Source: Bog-473 sp035551835
GTDB lineage: Bacteria > Actinomycetota > Acidimicrobiia > Acidimicrobiales > RAAP-2
Assembly (NCBI GenBank): GCA_035551835.1
Contig: DASZMN010000105.1
Coordinates: 25,828-89,827 of the forward strand
Length of the DNA: 64,000 nt
Reading direction: 5' to 3'
The translations under genes were made by a program, and so were the position numbers. The stretch's first letter is position 1. Each line of letters starts with the position of its first letter. Below the pieces are notes generated by a model. The model was not told where the DNA came from, made no database searches, and saw only the letters and a list, made by a program, of their open reading frames with translations. Positions 42,347 through 51,268 of the stretch are shown here, one piece after another.

Positions 42347-43117
42347 GTGCGATCGGGGACCATGGACGCGGGAGCCGCGACGGTCCACGTGCACGCCGAC
42401 GCCCAGGCGCTGGCGCGGGCGGCGGCCGACGAGGCGGCGGAGGTCCTGCGCGCCGCGGTCGACGCACGCGGCGTGGCGCACGCCATGTTCGCCACTGGCA
42501 ACTCGCAACTGGCCTTCGTGCACGAGTTGGTGCACGCGACCGCCGGTGTGCCCTGGTCGGACACCGTCGTGTTCCACATGGACGAGTACGTCGGCGTCGG
42601 CGCGGACCACCCGGCCGGTTTCCAGCACTGGATCCGCCTCCGCCTCACGGGACCGGCCAACCCGAAGGCGGCGTACTACGTCGAGGGGTTGGGCGACGCC
42701 GCGGCCGAGTGCGAACGCTACGCCGGCCTCTTGCGAGATCATCCGCTCGACCTGTGCTGCCTGGGCATCGGGGAGAACGGGCACCTGGCCTTCAACGACC
42801 CGCCGGTGGCGGACTTTGCCGACCCCCTCGACGTCAAGGTGGTGCGGCTCGACCCGGACTGCCGCGCCCAGCAGGTCAACGAGGGACATTTCCCCGGGCT
42901 CGACGCGGTGCCGGCGGAGGCCATCACCGTAACCATCCCCGCCTTGCTGCGGGCTGGACGCGTGCTCGCCATCGTTCCCGAAGCCCGCAAGGCGAAGCCC
43001 GTCCGCGACGCACTGACCGGTCCCATCGCCACCTCCTGTCCGGCCTCGGCGCTGCGAACCATCCCGCACGCGACGATCCGTCTCGAGCCGGAGTCGGCCC
43101 GCTTCCTCCCCGGCTGA
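42347..43117 (+). CDS. Glucosamine-6-phosphate deaminase-like protein
   Basis: 256 aa NagB/RpiA-fold protein. Asp79 is in VVFHMDEYVG; the catalytic loop reads CLGIGENGHLAFNDPP, where E. coli NagB has Asp-Gly-His and Glu; here Asn-Gly-His and Asp stand at these places. It probably converts glucosamine-6-phosphate to fructose-6-phosphate and ammonia or acts on a related amino-sugar phosphate. CATGCT lies 6 nt before GTG 42347, a leaderless pattern; ATG 42362 is an alternative. No other amino-sugar genes adjoin. Confidence 0.8.
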   Translation: MRSGTMDAGAATVHVHADAQALARAAADEAAEVLRAAVDARGVAHAMFATGNSQLAFVHELVHATAGVPWSDTVVFHMDEYVGVGADHPAGFQHWIRLRLTGPANPKAAYYVEGLGDAAAECERYAGLLRDHPLDLCCLGIGENGHLAFNDPPVADFADPLDVKVVRLDPDCRAQQVNEGHFPGLDAVPAEAITVTIPALLRAGRVLAIVPEARKAKPVRDALTGPIATSCPASALRTIPHATIRLEPESARFLPG

Positions 43118-43131
43118 GGCCAGGGGGCGCG

Positions 43132-44097
43132 TCAGGTCGCCCCGAGACGATCGGGGCCTGCGGGGCCGGGCACGTCCGAGAGGCGAATCACCCCCGGGTC
43201 GTCGCGGTGGAGCCACGCCAGCAGGTCGGCCGGGGCCAGCACGGCGACCCGGGCGCGATAGCGCGCCAACTCCTCCGCTGTCAGGATCGAGGTGCCTTCG
43301 CCGGAGCTCCCGCGTCGGAAGAACGCAGAGGGGTCCTTCAGGACGCCGCGGGTGTCGGGGAGGACGGATGGCACCGAATCGCGCATCGAACGCAGCGTCG
43401 CCGCCGAGACGAGTGCGGGCCAGCGCCGATGTTCCACGCTGACGCCGAGCCGGCTCGCCAGGGCTCGCATCGTCCCCTCGAGGTCGGCCAGAAGGTCGTC
43501 ATAGTGCAGGAGCACGACGTTGGGGCGGGCCCGACGGGCCCAGGCGTCGGACAAATGGAGCATGGCGCCGGGAAGCGTGTCGAGGTGCCCCAGCCCCCGG
43601 GGGTCGACCCGGCGATCGATGAATCCGACGAGCCACTCGTGCAACGCCGGACGCGCCCGGTCGGGCGGCAGCGGGGCGGCGCGCCCCGTCAGTTGCGCCA
43701 TCCGGGCGCGGTCGATGTTGGCGCTGTGGTGGTACAAGGAGACCGCCATGTCGAGGGGGTGCCGCGCCACCACCACGTAGGTCGCCCGGTCGTCGAGCGG
43801 CACGCCGTCGAGCGGCGTGTGCGTCTTGATCACGCGCCGGTGCTGCTGCGCGTCGAGGAGGGCGTACACCTCCTCCTTCGGGCTGACCAACCAGTCCAAC
43901 CAGGGTGAGAGCTCCCCCAACGGCCCCGGCAGCCTGGGATCGCCGAACACCAGGAGGAGGCAGATCATCTGCACCCAGGTGGTGCCCGATTTCGACCTCG
44001 TGCTGACGACCACGTCGCCGTCACGGAACTCGAAGTCCCACCAGCGTGCGCTGTCCTCATCGGGCGACCGGTAATGCTTCAACGGCCCTCGCACCAT
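43132..44097 (-). CDS. PAPS-dependent sulfotransferase
   Basis: 321 aa. The 5'-phosphosulfate loop is VVVSTRSKSGTTWVQMI and the 3'-phosphate motif is YVVVARHPLDMAVSLYHH; C-terminal FFRRGSSGEGTSILT is the usual PAPS-binding RxGxxG-like loop. It transfers sulfate from PAPS to an alcohol, phenol or lipid. Start ATG 44097; the long upstream frame is a shadow. It is divergent from the LytR-like membrane protein at 44215. Acceptor unknown. Confidence 0.88.
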   Translation of the reverse strand: MVRGPLKHYRSPDEDSARWWDFEFRDGDVVVSTRSKSGTTWVQMICLLLVFGDPRLPGPLGELSPWLDWLVSPKEEVYALLDAQQHRRVIKTHTPLDGVPLDDRATYVVVARHPLDMAVSLYHHSANIDRARMAQLTGRAAPLPPDRARPALHEWLVGFIDRRVDPRGLGHLDTLPGAMLHLSDAWARRARPNVVLLHYDDLLADLEGTMRALASRLGVSVEHRRWPALVSAATLRSMRDSVPSVLPDTRGVLKDPSAFFRRGSSGEGTSILTAEELARYRARVAVLAPADLLAWLHRDDPGVIRLSDVPGPAGPDRLGAT

Positions 44098-44214
44098 CGC
44101 ACCAGCATCGCGGAGGGCCGGCGGTGCGGCCTCCGGACACGGCAACCACTTCGAACCCCTGGGGCAACGGCAGGGCAATGGCGACTGCGTAGCTTTCGGG
44201 GCGGGAAGAGCGGG

Positions 44215-45009
44215 ATGAGGGTGCCGGGCCAGTCGGCCGGGCCGGTCGACGGAGGGGCATTGACGATCGCGATCGCCACGCGGGGCCGAGGCCTGGCGAC
44301 ACCGGGCGTCGCCGACGTTCCCGTCGTGGCCGGCGGTGGCGGGGGCAAGCGGCGCCGCCGCAAGCTTCGCCGCATCCTCCTCGCGACGGGCGCCGGTCTC
44401 GTGGCGCTCATCGCTCTCGTTGCCGCCTGGATCGGCATCAGCCTCTACAAGATCGACCACGCGGTGCACCACGTCGGCATCCCCGCCGCGCTGCTGGCCA
44501 AGGGCAAGAACGACCTGCTGGCCATCGTCATGGGCCCCGACCGCAGCGAGCAGATCTTCGTGTTCCACGCCACCGCGGGGCACACCAACGTGCTCAAGAT
44601 CCCGAGCTCGCTCGGCCTGCCGCTGGCCGGTGGGCGCACGGCGCCGATACAGACGCTGAGCCTGCATGCGCCCGACGCCATCATCGGCGGGCTCGCCCAC
44701 CTCGGCATCCCGGTGACGCACTACGTCGGCGTGGACCTGCACATGGTGGACCCGTCGTCGAACCTGGGGCAGCTGGCGACCGGCAAGCTGTCCATCACGT
44801 CGATGATCTCGGATCCGACGAGCACCACGACGCTGCTGGAACAGGTCGCATCGCACATCTACCTCGGCCCGGGCACGCCCGTGTCAGCCGTCCTGTCGTT
44901 GATGAACGTCCCGACCGCCCACCCGGTCTCCGTGCCAACCTCGAAGGACGTGCACGGCAGGGTGGTGCTGGCATCGGCGTTCACGACGGTCCTGCGCAGC
45001 TTCCTCTGA
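44215..45009 (+). CDS. Membrane-anchored protein resembling a degenerate LytR-CpsA-Psr domain
   Basis: 264 aa. A basic cytoplasmic segment (GGKRRRRKLRRILL) precedes one membrane helix (LLATGAGLVALIALVAAWIGISLY). The outer part follows the LCP order: IVMGPDRSEQIFVFHATAGHTNVLKIPSSLGLPL, then GLAHLGIPVTHYVGVDLHMV. The catalytic Arg set and the DTIM-type motif of true LCP ligases are not evident, and the domain is short. GGAAGAG lies before the ATG. It may bind rather than transfer polyprenyl-linked glycans. A small ORF overlaps its stop. Confidence 0.6.
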   Translation: MRVPGQSAGPVDGGALTIAIATRGRGLATPGVADVPVVAGGGGGKRRRRKLRRILLATGAGLVALIALVAAWIGISLYKIDHAVHHVGIPAALLAKGKNDLLAIVMGPDRSEQIFVFHATAGHTNVLKIPSSLGLPLAGGRTAPIQTLSLHAPDAIIGGLAHLGIPVTHYVGVDLHMVDPSSNLGQLATGKLSITSMISDPTSTTTLLEQVASHIYLGPGTPVSAVLSLMNVPTAHPVSVPTSKDVHGRVVLASAFTTVLRSFL

Positions 45010-45230
45010 TGGCGACGCAGCCCCGGTGCGGCGGCGCCCGGTCGTGGCGGACCTGGCTGCACGAGCTCGTCCACGGCATGGCTTCCGATGAGTGGGCCGA
45101 ACCGGCGACCGGGGCCCGCGGTGCCGACACCAGCGCCACGAACCCGGGCCCGCAGGCCACGCTCGACGAGCTGCTCCGTGACGCCTCCGAGGCGCGCCCT
45201 CCCCGTGAGGGGGACGGCGGGGCGACCTGA
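45009..45230 (+). CDS. Small hypothetical protein overlapping the LytR-like gene
   Basis: 73 aa, ATG overlapping the previous stop (TGATG), so coupling is possible. The first part is a possible amphipathic helix (SWRTWLHELVHGMASDEW); the rest is low complexity and charged. No recognised domain. It fills the gap before the convergent hydrolase. May be spurious. Confidence 0.35.
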   Translation: MATQPRCGGARSWRTWLHELVHGMASDEWAEPATGARGADTSATNPGPQATLDELLRDASEARPPREGDGGAT

Positions 45231-45240
45231 GCGGCGGCGC

Positions 45241-46308
45241 TCAGCCGGCGGCGGGCGCCGGGTCGTGGGCCAACCAGCGATCCAGGAACGGAAGGGCCTC
45301 GGTGCCGTGCCATTGGTGGCCACCCTCGAAGACATCGTGCGCCAGGCGCTCGGGCCCACCGAGCCCTGCGTACACGAGACGGGTGCGCCGGACCGACTCG
45401 GTCGCCGCGGCCAGCGGGAACAGCGGGTCCTCCGTGCCCGTCTCGACCAGCAGCGGGCGGGGCGCCACCAGCGCGCCGAGGTCCTCGTGCTCGAGCCGCC
45501 CCAACATGCCGAACAGGATCTGCGAGCCGCACATGTTCCACGGCATCTTGTGGCTCTCCGCCCACGATGAGAAATAGCCGCTGACGACGGCTGCGGCGAC
45601 ACGCCGATCGAGCGCCGCCGTGAACAGCGTCACCGTCCCTCCGTAGCTGATGCCGACCATGCCCAGGCGACCGGGGTCGACGAGCGGGTGCTCCTCGAGC
45701 ACATCGAGCGCGCGCATCAGGTCCCAGACGTTCTGGGTCAGGGGGTTCCACCCCGCCATGGCCGCGTGGACGAGGTTGGTGTCGCACGCGTAGTGGTCCT
45801 CGGGATTCCAGTCCAGGCGTTCACCGAAACAGCGCAGGTCCGGCGCCAACACGACGTAGCCGCGCCGGGCCAACTGCAACGCGTAGTCGGCATTGGGCAT
45901 GTCCGTGTGCTCCAGGCCGACGACCTGTGTCTTACCCGGTCCGTGGCCGTGGCACGCCAGGACGGCCGCGCCGGGTGGCGCGTCGACCCGGGCGTCGGGG
46001 ACGAGCAGATAGGCCGGCACGGACATCGTGTCCTCGGAGTCGAACACGATCTTGTCGCGTCGATAGCCGTCGCACGGCGTCGATTCGAGCGTCTCGACGT
46101 TCAAGGGCACCCGAGTGGGCTCGGCCCCCCACAGGTCGCCGAGGCGGGTGCGGCACCGCTCGACCCAGACCGGGATGGCGGCGGGGTCGGGGTCGCCCTC
46201 GGGGAGGGGATCCTCGTGCGGCGTGGCGGCCAGGCGGGTCATCCACTGGTACCAGGGTGAGTAGTTGCGCGAGGGCGCGAACAGCGGTCCTGGCGTGTCC
46301 GTGCTCAT
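45241..46308 (-). CDS. Dienelactone hydrolase/acetyl esterase-like alpha/beta hydrolase
   Basis: 355 aa. N-terminal helical cap (NYSPWYQWMTRLAATPHEDP), nucleophile Ser in LGMVGISYGG, Asp in LLVETGTEDPLFP and His in FEGGHQWHG. The family contains acetylxylan esterase-like and dienelactone hydrolase-like enzymes often encoded with dioxygenases. AAGGGG precedes ATG 46308. Divergent from the TauD-like dioxygenase. Substrate unknown. Confidence 0.85.
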   Translation of the reverse strand: MSTDTPGPLFAPSRNYSPWYQWMTRLAATPHEDPLPEGDPDPAAIPVWVERCRTRLGDLWGAEPTRVPLNVETLESTPCDGYRRDKIVFDSEDTMSVPAYLLVPDARVDAPPGAAVLACHGHGPGKTQVVGLEHTDMPNADYALQLARRGYVVLAPDLRCFGERLDWNPEDHYACDTNLVHAAMAGWNPLTQNVWDLMRALDVLEEHPLVDPGRLGMVGISYGGTVTLFTAALDRRVAAAVVSGYFSSWAESHKMPWNMCGSQILFGMLGRLEHEDLGALVAPRPLLVETGTEDPLFPLAAATESVRRTRLVYAGLGGPERLAHDVFEGGHQWHGTEALPFLDRWLAHDPAPAAG

Positions 46309-46371
46309 GGCGCCACCCCTTCCCTGGTTCGGTCCCGCCGCGGTCGGGGCCCAATGTAGGGCGAAGTGAGG

Positions 46372-46377
46372 CAGAAT
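46372..46377 (+). promoter_or_regulatory. -10 element of the TauD-like gene (leaderless)
   Basis: CAGAAT ends 6 nt before GTG 46384, with no Shine-Dalgarno between, so transcription likely starts at the GTG. Confidence 0.4.
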
Positions 46378-46383
46378 TGGCAG

Positions 46384-47241
46384 GTGACCCTCGCCACCTC
46401 TCTCGGTGTCCACCCGCTCTCCCCCGCCATCGGCGCGGAAATCTCGGGCGTCGACCTCGCCGTGCCGCTCGCGCCCGAGGTGGTGGCCGCGATTCGCGAC
46501 GCCTGGAATACCCATCACGTGATCTTCTTCCGGGACCAGTCGCTCACCGCCGAACAGCAGGCGGACTTCGCCCGACAATTCGGCACCGTGACCGAGGCCC
46601 ACCCCGTCCTGCCCTCCATCGATGAAAGCCCCGAGGTCCTCGCCATCGACGGCAAGATCGACCGCGCCAGCTGGTGGCACACCGACGTCACGTTCCTCCA
46701 GACCCCGGCCATGGGCTCCATCCTTTACATGCTCGAGGCGCCCGACGTGGGCGGCGACACCATGTGGGCAAGCCTGCAGGACGCCTACGACGGGTTGGCC
46801 GAGCCGGTGCGCGCCATGTGCGACCAGTTGATCGCCATCCACCACGACCCCTGGTTCGCGGCCGACGTCGCCGAGCGGGGCGGGTACGAGTGGGACGGCG
46901 TCTGGCTGGAGAAGCTGATGCCGGCGCTGCACCCCGTCGTCCGGACGCACCCTGAGAACGAGCGCCGCGGGCTGTTCGTCAACCGGCAATTCACGCGGCA
47001 GATCTTCGGGTTGTCGGACAACGAGAGCGCCGCCATCCTCGAGATGCTGTACCAGCACTGCACCAAGCCCGAGTACACCTGCCGCTTCCGCTGGCGGGCC
47101 GGATCGGTGGCCTTCTGGGACAACCGGGCGACCCTGCACTACGCGCTCGACGACTACGGCGACGCCGCCCGCTACGCGCACCGAGTGACACTGCGGGGCG
47201 ACAAGCCCTTTGGTCCGGCGATGCCGCTGACCGCCCGCTGA
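46384..47241 (+). CDS. TauD/TfdA family Fe(II)/2-oxoglutarate dioxygenase
   Basis: 285 aa. Non-heme iron enzyme coupling 2-oxoglutarate decarboxylation to hydroxylation. Iron ligands are His and Asp in WWHTDVTF and the distal His in YAHRVTLRG, whose following Arg binds 2-oxoglutarate. The start region LGVHPLSPAIGAEISGVDL is typical of taurine/2,4-D/alkylsulfatase relatives. GTG 46384 is preferred because it lies just behind a -10-like box; GTG 46366 adds six residues. A sulfur- or ether-containing substrate is possible but unproven. Confidence 0.9.
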   Translation: MTLATSLGVHPLSPAIGAEISGVDLAVPLAPEVVAAIRDAWNTHHVIFFRDQSLTAEQQADFARQFGTVTEAHPVLPSIDESPEVLAIDGKIDRASWWHTDVTFLQTPAMGSILYMLEAPDVGGDTMWASLQDAYDGLAEPVRAMCDQLIAIHHDPWFAADVAERGGYEWDGVWLEKLMPALHPVVRTHPENERRGLFVNRQFTRQIFGLSDNESAAILEMLYQHCTKPEYTCRFRWRAGSVAFWDNRATLHYALDDYGDAARYAHRVTLRGDKPFGPAMPLTAR

Positions 47242-47282
47242 CCGCGCTCCTGGCCGCCGCGGGCCTGGGCGGTGATGTCGGC

Positions 47283-47885
47283 GTGGCCGTGGCCGCGTTC
47301 GTCGGGACCAACGTCGACAATTGCCTGGTGACGACGGCCATGGTCGCGGGGGCTCCGCTGGAGCGGGCCCATCGCATCGCCGCCGGCCAGGTGATGGGTT
47401 TTGGCGTCGTCGTCGTCGTGGCCGCGGCGGCAGCCCTGCTCCTCTTCGAGTTCTCCGCCGCCGCGGTCGGCCTGCTCGGCCTCGTTCCGCTGGCCATCGG
47501 CGTGCACGGCCTCATCGGGCTCCGCCACCGGCGTCCCGGCGGATCGACGGAGACCGGGTCGCCGCGGACGGGACGACGCCCGGCCGCGGAGCGGGCCGTG
47601 GGACGGAGCCTGACGGCGGCGGCGCTGGTCACCATCGCGGCCGGAGGCGACAACCTGGCGGTCTACATCCCCCTCTTCCACGAGGGCGGCGTCACCAACC
47701 TCCTCGCGATCGCGACGGTGTTCGTCGCCGGTGAGGTCGGCCTGACCACGCTCGTCCTCGCCGCCGGCCGGCACCAAAGGGCGCGCGGGACCATGACGAC
47801 GTTGGGCGCGATCGCCGTGCCGTTGCTGCTCTGCGTCGTGGGCGTGCTGGTGCTCTTGTCGGCTGGGACGCTCTCGTGGCTGTGA
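47283..47885 (+). CDS. Cadmium resistance transporter (CadD-like) membrane protein
   Basis: 200 aa from GTG 47283, about five or six helices: AAFVGTNVDNCLVTTAMVAGA, then GQVMGFGVVVVVAAAAALLLF, and the repeat signature IAAGGDNLAVYIPLFHEGG. The paired Asp-Asn motifs in inverted halves are typical of CadD/LysE-like exporters. The first helix looks short with this start; the open frame upstream reads LTALLAAAGLGGDVG and begins with a CTG overlapping the TauD stop, so the real start may be that CTG. Metal specificity is not known. Confidence 0.75.
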   Translation: MAVAAFVGTNVDNCLVTTAMVAGAPLERAHRIAAGQVMGFGVVVVVAAAAALLLFEFSAAAVGLLGLVPLAIGVHGLIGLRHRRPGGSTETGSPRTGRRPAAERAVGRSLTAAALVTIAAGGDNLAVYIPLFHEGGVTNLLAIATVFVAGEVGLTTLVLAAGRHQRARGTMTTLGAIAVPLLLCVVGVLVLLSAGTLSWL

Positions 47886-47983
47886 CCGACCGTGGCGGCG
47901 AACCGAGCGGCCCCGGCTCCGCCTGGTGGTTCGGGCCAGGCGGGGCGTGGTTGACTGAGCCAAGACCCACGGAGGGAGACCCG

Positions 47984-48820
47984 ATGGAGAACCTGCACGG
48001 CAAGGTGGCGGTGGTCACGGGTGCGGCCAGCGGCATCGGCAAGGCCGTGGCGACGCGGGCCGCCGGCGAGGGGATGAAGGTCGTGCTGGCCGACATCGAG
48101 GAGAACGCGCTCAAGGAAGCGACGGACGAGCTGGCCGCCGACGGGGCAGACGTCCTCGCTGCGGTCACCGACGTGTCGGACGTGGCATCGGTGCGCGAGC
48201 TGCGCGATCGCGCCGTCAGGGAGTTCGGCGCGGTGCACCTCGTGCACAACAACGCCGGCGTCGGCACCGGTGGCCCGATCTGGGACGTGCCCGAGAAGGA
48301 CTGGCGCTGGGTCCTCGGGGTCAACCTGTGGGGCGTCGTGCACGGCATCTCCACCTTCGTGCCGTTGTTCCTTGAGCAAGGTGAGGGGCACGTCGTGAAC
48401 ACGGCGTCGATCGCCGGCCTGACCACCGCCCCGTTCCTCGGCCCCTACAACGCAGCGAAGCAGGCCGTCGTCGCCATGTCGGAGACCCTCTACAAGGACC
48501 TGGAGGCATCGGGTGTCCCGGGTGTGGGTGTGTCGGTGCTCTGTCCCGGCTTCGTGCAGACCCGCATCGGCGAGTCCGACCGCAACCGCCCGTCGTGGGC
48601 ACCCGGGCGTGACGCCGAAGAGGCCGAGGAGATGCGCGGGCTGATCAAGGACCTGGTGAGCGGCGGGATCCCGCCCGAGCAGGTGGCCGAGCTCGTGCTG
48701 GACGCGGTCCGCACGAACACCTTCTACATCCTCACCCACCCGGAGCTCCGCGGGGCGCTCCAGACGAGGTTCGACGACATCTTGGAGGGGCGCGCCCCTT
48801 CGGCCACGATCATCGCCTGA
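47984..48820 (+). CDS. Short-chain dehydrogenase/reductase
   Basis: 278 aa classical SDR. TGAASGIG at 12-19, HNNAG at 88-92, Ser142 (NTASIAG), Tyr155 and Lys159 (YNAAK). The C-terminal part carries EEMRGLIKDLVSGGIPPEQVAELVLDAVRTNTFYILTHPE, seen in actinobacterial SDRs of degradation clusters. GGAGGGAG lies 5 nt before the ATG. It ends 7 bp from the substrate-binding protein gene on the other strand. Substrate unknown. Confidence 0.9.
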   Translation: MENLHGKVAVVTGAASGIGKAVATRAAGEGMKVVLADIEENALKEATDELAADGADVLAAVTDVSDVASVRELRDRAVREFGAVHLVHNNAGVGTGGPIWDVPEKDWRWVLGVNLWGVVHGISTFVPLFLEQGEGHVVNTASIAGLTTAPFLGPYNAAKQAVVAMSETLYKDLEASGVPGVGVSVLCPGFVQTRIGESDRNRPSWAPGRDAEEAEEMRGLIKDLVSGGIPPEQVAELVLDAVRTNTFYILTHPELRGALQTRFDDILEGRAPSATIIA

Positions 48821-48827
48821 GCGGGGC

Positions 48828-50381
48828 TCACCCCGCCGGCAACGGCTTGAACGGTTCCACCGTGACCCAGCACGTGCCCTGGGGCTTGTGGTTCGTCTTG
48901 AGCTTGCACTGCGAGGACGGCGGCACGTTGTTGTGCACCTTGACCACCTGGTACTCCGTCGGGCCGTAGAACTTGTTCGGCCCGAAGCTCCAGACCGGCG
49001 ACAGCGTGCCCGGGTAGTTCGTGACCTTGGACATCGCCGTCACGAACGTACGGCGATTCAGGTTGGGCCCCGCGTTCTTGGCCGCCAGCGCGAACAACCG
49101 GATCGCGCCGCACCAGGCCTGGATCGGCCCCTGCTCCTCGATGTAGGAGCTCTCAGTGCCCGGAATCGGCTTGGGATGGTAGGCGTGCCACGTGGTGAAG
49201 CAGGAGCGCACGCCCGGGTCGTAACCGCCCTGGCTCTCGGGCCGCGCGTCGTCGAAGCCCCCGAGCGTCTCGGTCGTCACGCCCTCCTGGCCGTCGAGCG
49301 CCTGCTCGTAGGGCACCGGGATGAGCCCGAGCGCGACCTCGACCGTCGACTGGTAGTCGCTCAGCAGGAGCTGCGGGTAGTACTGCTGCGAGTTCTCCGC
49401 CCCGATGTAGGGGAAGAACGCGTTCTCCGGGATGAGCGGGAAGACCGATTGCACGCCGTCGGACTTGAACTTCTCCACCGCCAGCTGCGCGTCGGAGTTG
49501 GTGGTCGCGGTCTGGCTGGTGCTGCCCGCCACCGTCTCGACGACCGGCGTGATGCCGACCTTCTTGAGGTCAGGGAGCAGGTAGGCGTTCAGTGCCGACT
49601 GGTCGGCCGACTGGTCGGATACCACCACGCCGACCTTCTTCCCGTGCCCGAGGCGCCCCGAGCTCACACCCCACTGCACGGTGGCCGCCAGCACCGGCGC
49701 CATGTCCGCGCCCGTCCACCACAGGTAGGGCGAGCCCAGGTCGGTCCAATTCGTCGTGGTGGACCACGCACTCAGGAGCGGGGTCTGACCCTGCTGCGCC
49801 ACGCACAGCTGGTTGTCGCCCAGCCAGGTCCCGATCCCGTCCACCACGGCGAACACGGACGGGCTGCCCTCGGTCCACTGCCGGCACAGCGCCTGCATGT
49901 TGGCGTCGCTGGTCGGGTCGAACTGGGTGATGATCGGGTTGATCTTGCGCCCGTTGATCCCGCCGGACCGGTTGACCTGGTTCACGTACAGGTTGATCGC
50001 GGGGACCTGCTCGTTGTACTCCTTGTCCTGCGCGAAGCCTTCCTTGCCCGCCAGGCTGTTGATCGCCACGACGGGAAAGACGACGTTGATCGCCGTCTTG
50101 GAGACGCCGCGGTTGCTCGTGCTGGCCTGGCTCACGGGCGTCGGCGTGGGGCTGTTCGCGCTCGCAAGCTCCGCCGCGCCGGCCGCGCCGGATCCGCCGG
50201 GAGTGCCCGACGGCGCGAACGCCAGCCACGCCACGAGCCCGGCCACGATCGCCACCACGATGATGGCGGTGCGGACCTGCATGGCGCGCGGGCGCCGGCG
50301 CAGGCGGCGCCACGATCGCGCGACCGGTGCGACGGGGTTCCACATCACCCGGCGTGCGGGCACTCGGGTGCTGGCCTCCAT
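48828..50381 (-). CDS. Branched-chain amino acid-type ABC substrate-binding protein, membrane anchored
   Basis: 517 aa. A basic N-terminal segment (about 35 residues rich in Arg) leads into a single helix MQVRTAIIVVAIVAGLVAWLAF without a lipobox, so it is probably anchored rather than lipidated. The binding domain is type I periplasmic (LivJ/ANF): INVVFPVVAINSLAGKEGFAQD, INLYVNQVNRSGGINGRKI, and a C-terminal GPNKFYGPTEYQVVKV. AAGGAG lies 7 nt before ATG 50381. It is the last gene of the MFS-ATPase/LivHM/LivG operon, 2 bp after LivG. The ligand is unknown. Confidence 0.88.
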   Translation of the reverse strand: MEASTRVPARRVMWNPVAPVARSWRRLRRRPRAMQVRTAIIVVAIVAGLVAWLAFAPSGTPGGSGAAGAAELASANSPTPTPVSQASTSNRGVSKTAINVVFPVVAINSLAGKEGFAQDKEYNEQVPAINLYVNQVNRSGGINGRKINPIITQFDPTSDANMQALCRQWTEGSPSVFAVVDGIGTWLGDNQLCVAQQGQTPLLSAWSTTTNWTDLGSPYLWWTGADMAPVLAATVQWGVSSGRLGHGKKVGVVVSDQSADQSALNAYLLPDLKKVGITPVVETVAGSTSQTATTNSDAQLAVEKFKSDGVQSVFPLIPENAFFPYIGAENSQQYYPQLLLSDYQSTVEVALGLIPVPYEQALDGQEGVTTETLGGFDDARPESQGGYDPGVRSCFTTWHAYHPKPIPGTESSYIEEQGPIQAWCGAIRLFALAAKNAGPNLNRRTFVTAMSKVTNYPGTLSPVWSFGPNKFYGPTEYQVVKVHNNVPPSSQCKLKTNHKPQGTCWVTVEPFKPLPAG

Positions 50382-50383
50382 GG

Positions 50384-51268
50384 TCACGCTCCTTCGCTTC
50401 GACCCGTGCGGTCTCGACCGCCTTCCCCCAACGGGCCCGACGCCATCAGGGCCTCGTCGCTGGCACCAAGGTACGCGGCCAGGGCCTTGGGGTCAGCGCG
50501 GACCCGTTCGGGCGGTCCGGCTGCCACCACCCGGCCCAGTTCCATCACGACCACGCTCGAGCAGAGCTCGAACACGAGGGGCACGTCGTGCTCGACGAGC
50601 ACGATCGTCGTGTCGGCCACCTCGTGGATGCGGCGCAGCAGGGGAATGAAGGCCTCGGCCTCCCGCTGGGCGATCCCCGCCGTGGGCTCGTCGAGCAGGA
50701 GGAGCCGTGGCCGGGCCAGCACGATCGACGCCAGGTCCACCACCCGCCGCGTCCCCGTCGACAGCTCAGCCGTGCGGTGGTGGCGGAACCGTTCGAGCCC
50801 AAAGGCGGCGATCACCCGGTCGACCGCCTCGAGTTTGCGCCGCTCGGCCCGACGCGCCCAGGGCAGCCGGAGCGTGGTCGACAGCACCGCCACCTCGTGG
50901 CGGGCGTCCTCGCTCAACAGCAGCACGTCGAGCACGCTCAGCTCGGGGTAGAGGCGGCAGTCCTGGAACGAACGGACCATCCCCACGCCGAGGCGCTCTT
51001 CGGGCAGGTACTCGCCCAGTTCGATCCCGTCCAGCCACACGCGGCCCGACGCCGGCTTCACCAATCCGGAGACCACGTCGAGCGTCGTCGTCTTGCCCGA
51101 TCCGTTCGCCCCGATCAATCCGACGATGGACCCGGCCTCGGCGGTGAAGCTGACGCCGTTCAGCGCGTGCACCCCGCCGAAGCTGACGTTCAGGTCGTCG
51201 ACCCTGAGCTGCGCCGGGTGCACACCGGATGCCTCGACCGCCGCCGGCACGCCGCTGATGGGTCTCAC
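50384..51268 (-). CDS. LivG-type ABC transporter ATP-binding protein
   Basis: 294 aa. Walker A GANGSGKTT (53-61), signature LSTGTRRVVDLASIVLARP (a variant of LSGGQ seen in related actinobacterial proteins) and Walker B LLLLDEPTAGI. VRSFQDCRLYPELSVLDVLLLSED is the Q-loop region typical of LivG. It energises the LivHM permease at 51265. Overlaps the LivHM stop by 4 bp and precedes the substrate-binding protein by 2 bp. Confidence 0.92.
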   Translation of the reverse strand: MRPISGVPAAVEASGVHPAQLRVDDLNVSFGGVHALNGVSFTAEAGSIVGLIGANGSGKTTTLDVVSGLVKPASGRVWLDGIELGEYLPEERLGVGMVRSFQDCRLYPELSVLDVLLLSEDARHEVAVLSTTLRLPWARRAERRKLEAVDRVIAAFGLERFRHHRTAELSTGTRRVVDLASIVLARPRLLLLDEPTAGIAQREAEAFIPLLRRIHEVADTTIVLVEHDVPLVFELCSSVVVMELGRVVAAGPPERVRADPKALAAYLGASDEALMASGPLGEGGRDRTGRSEGA

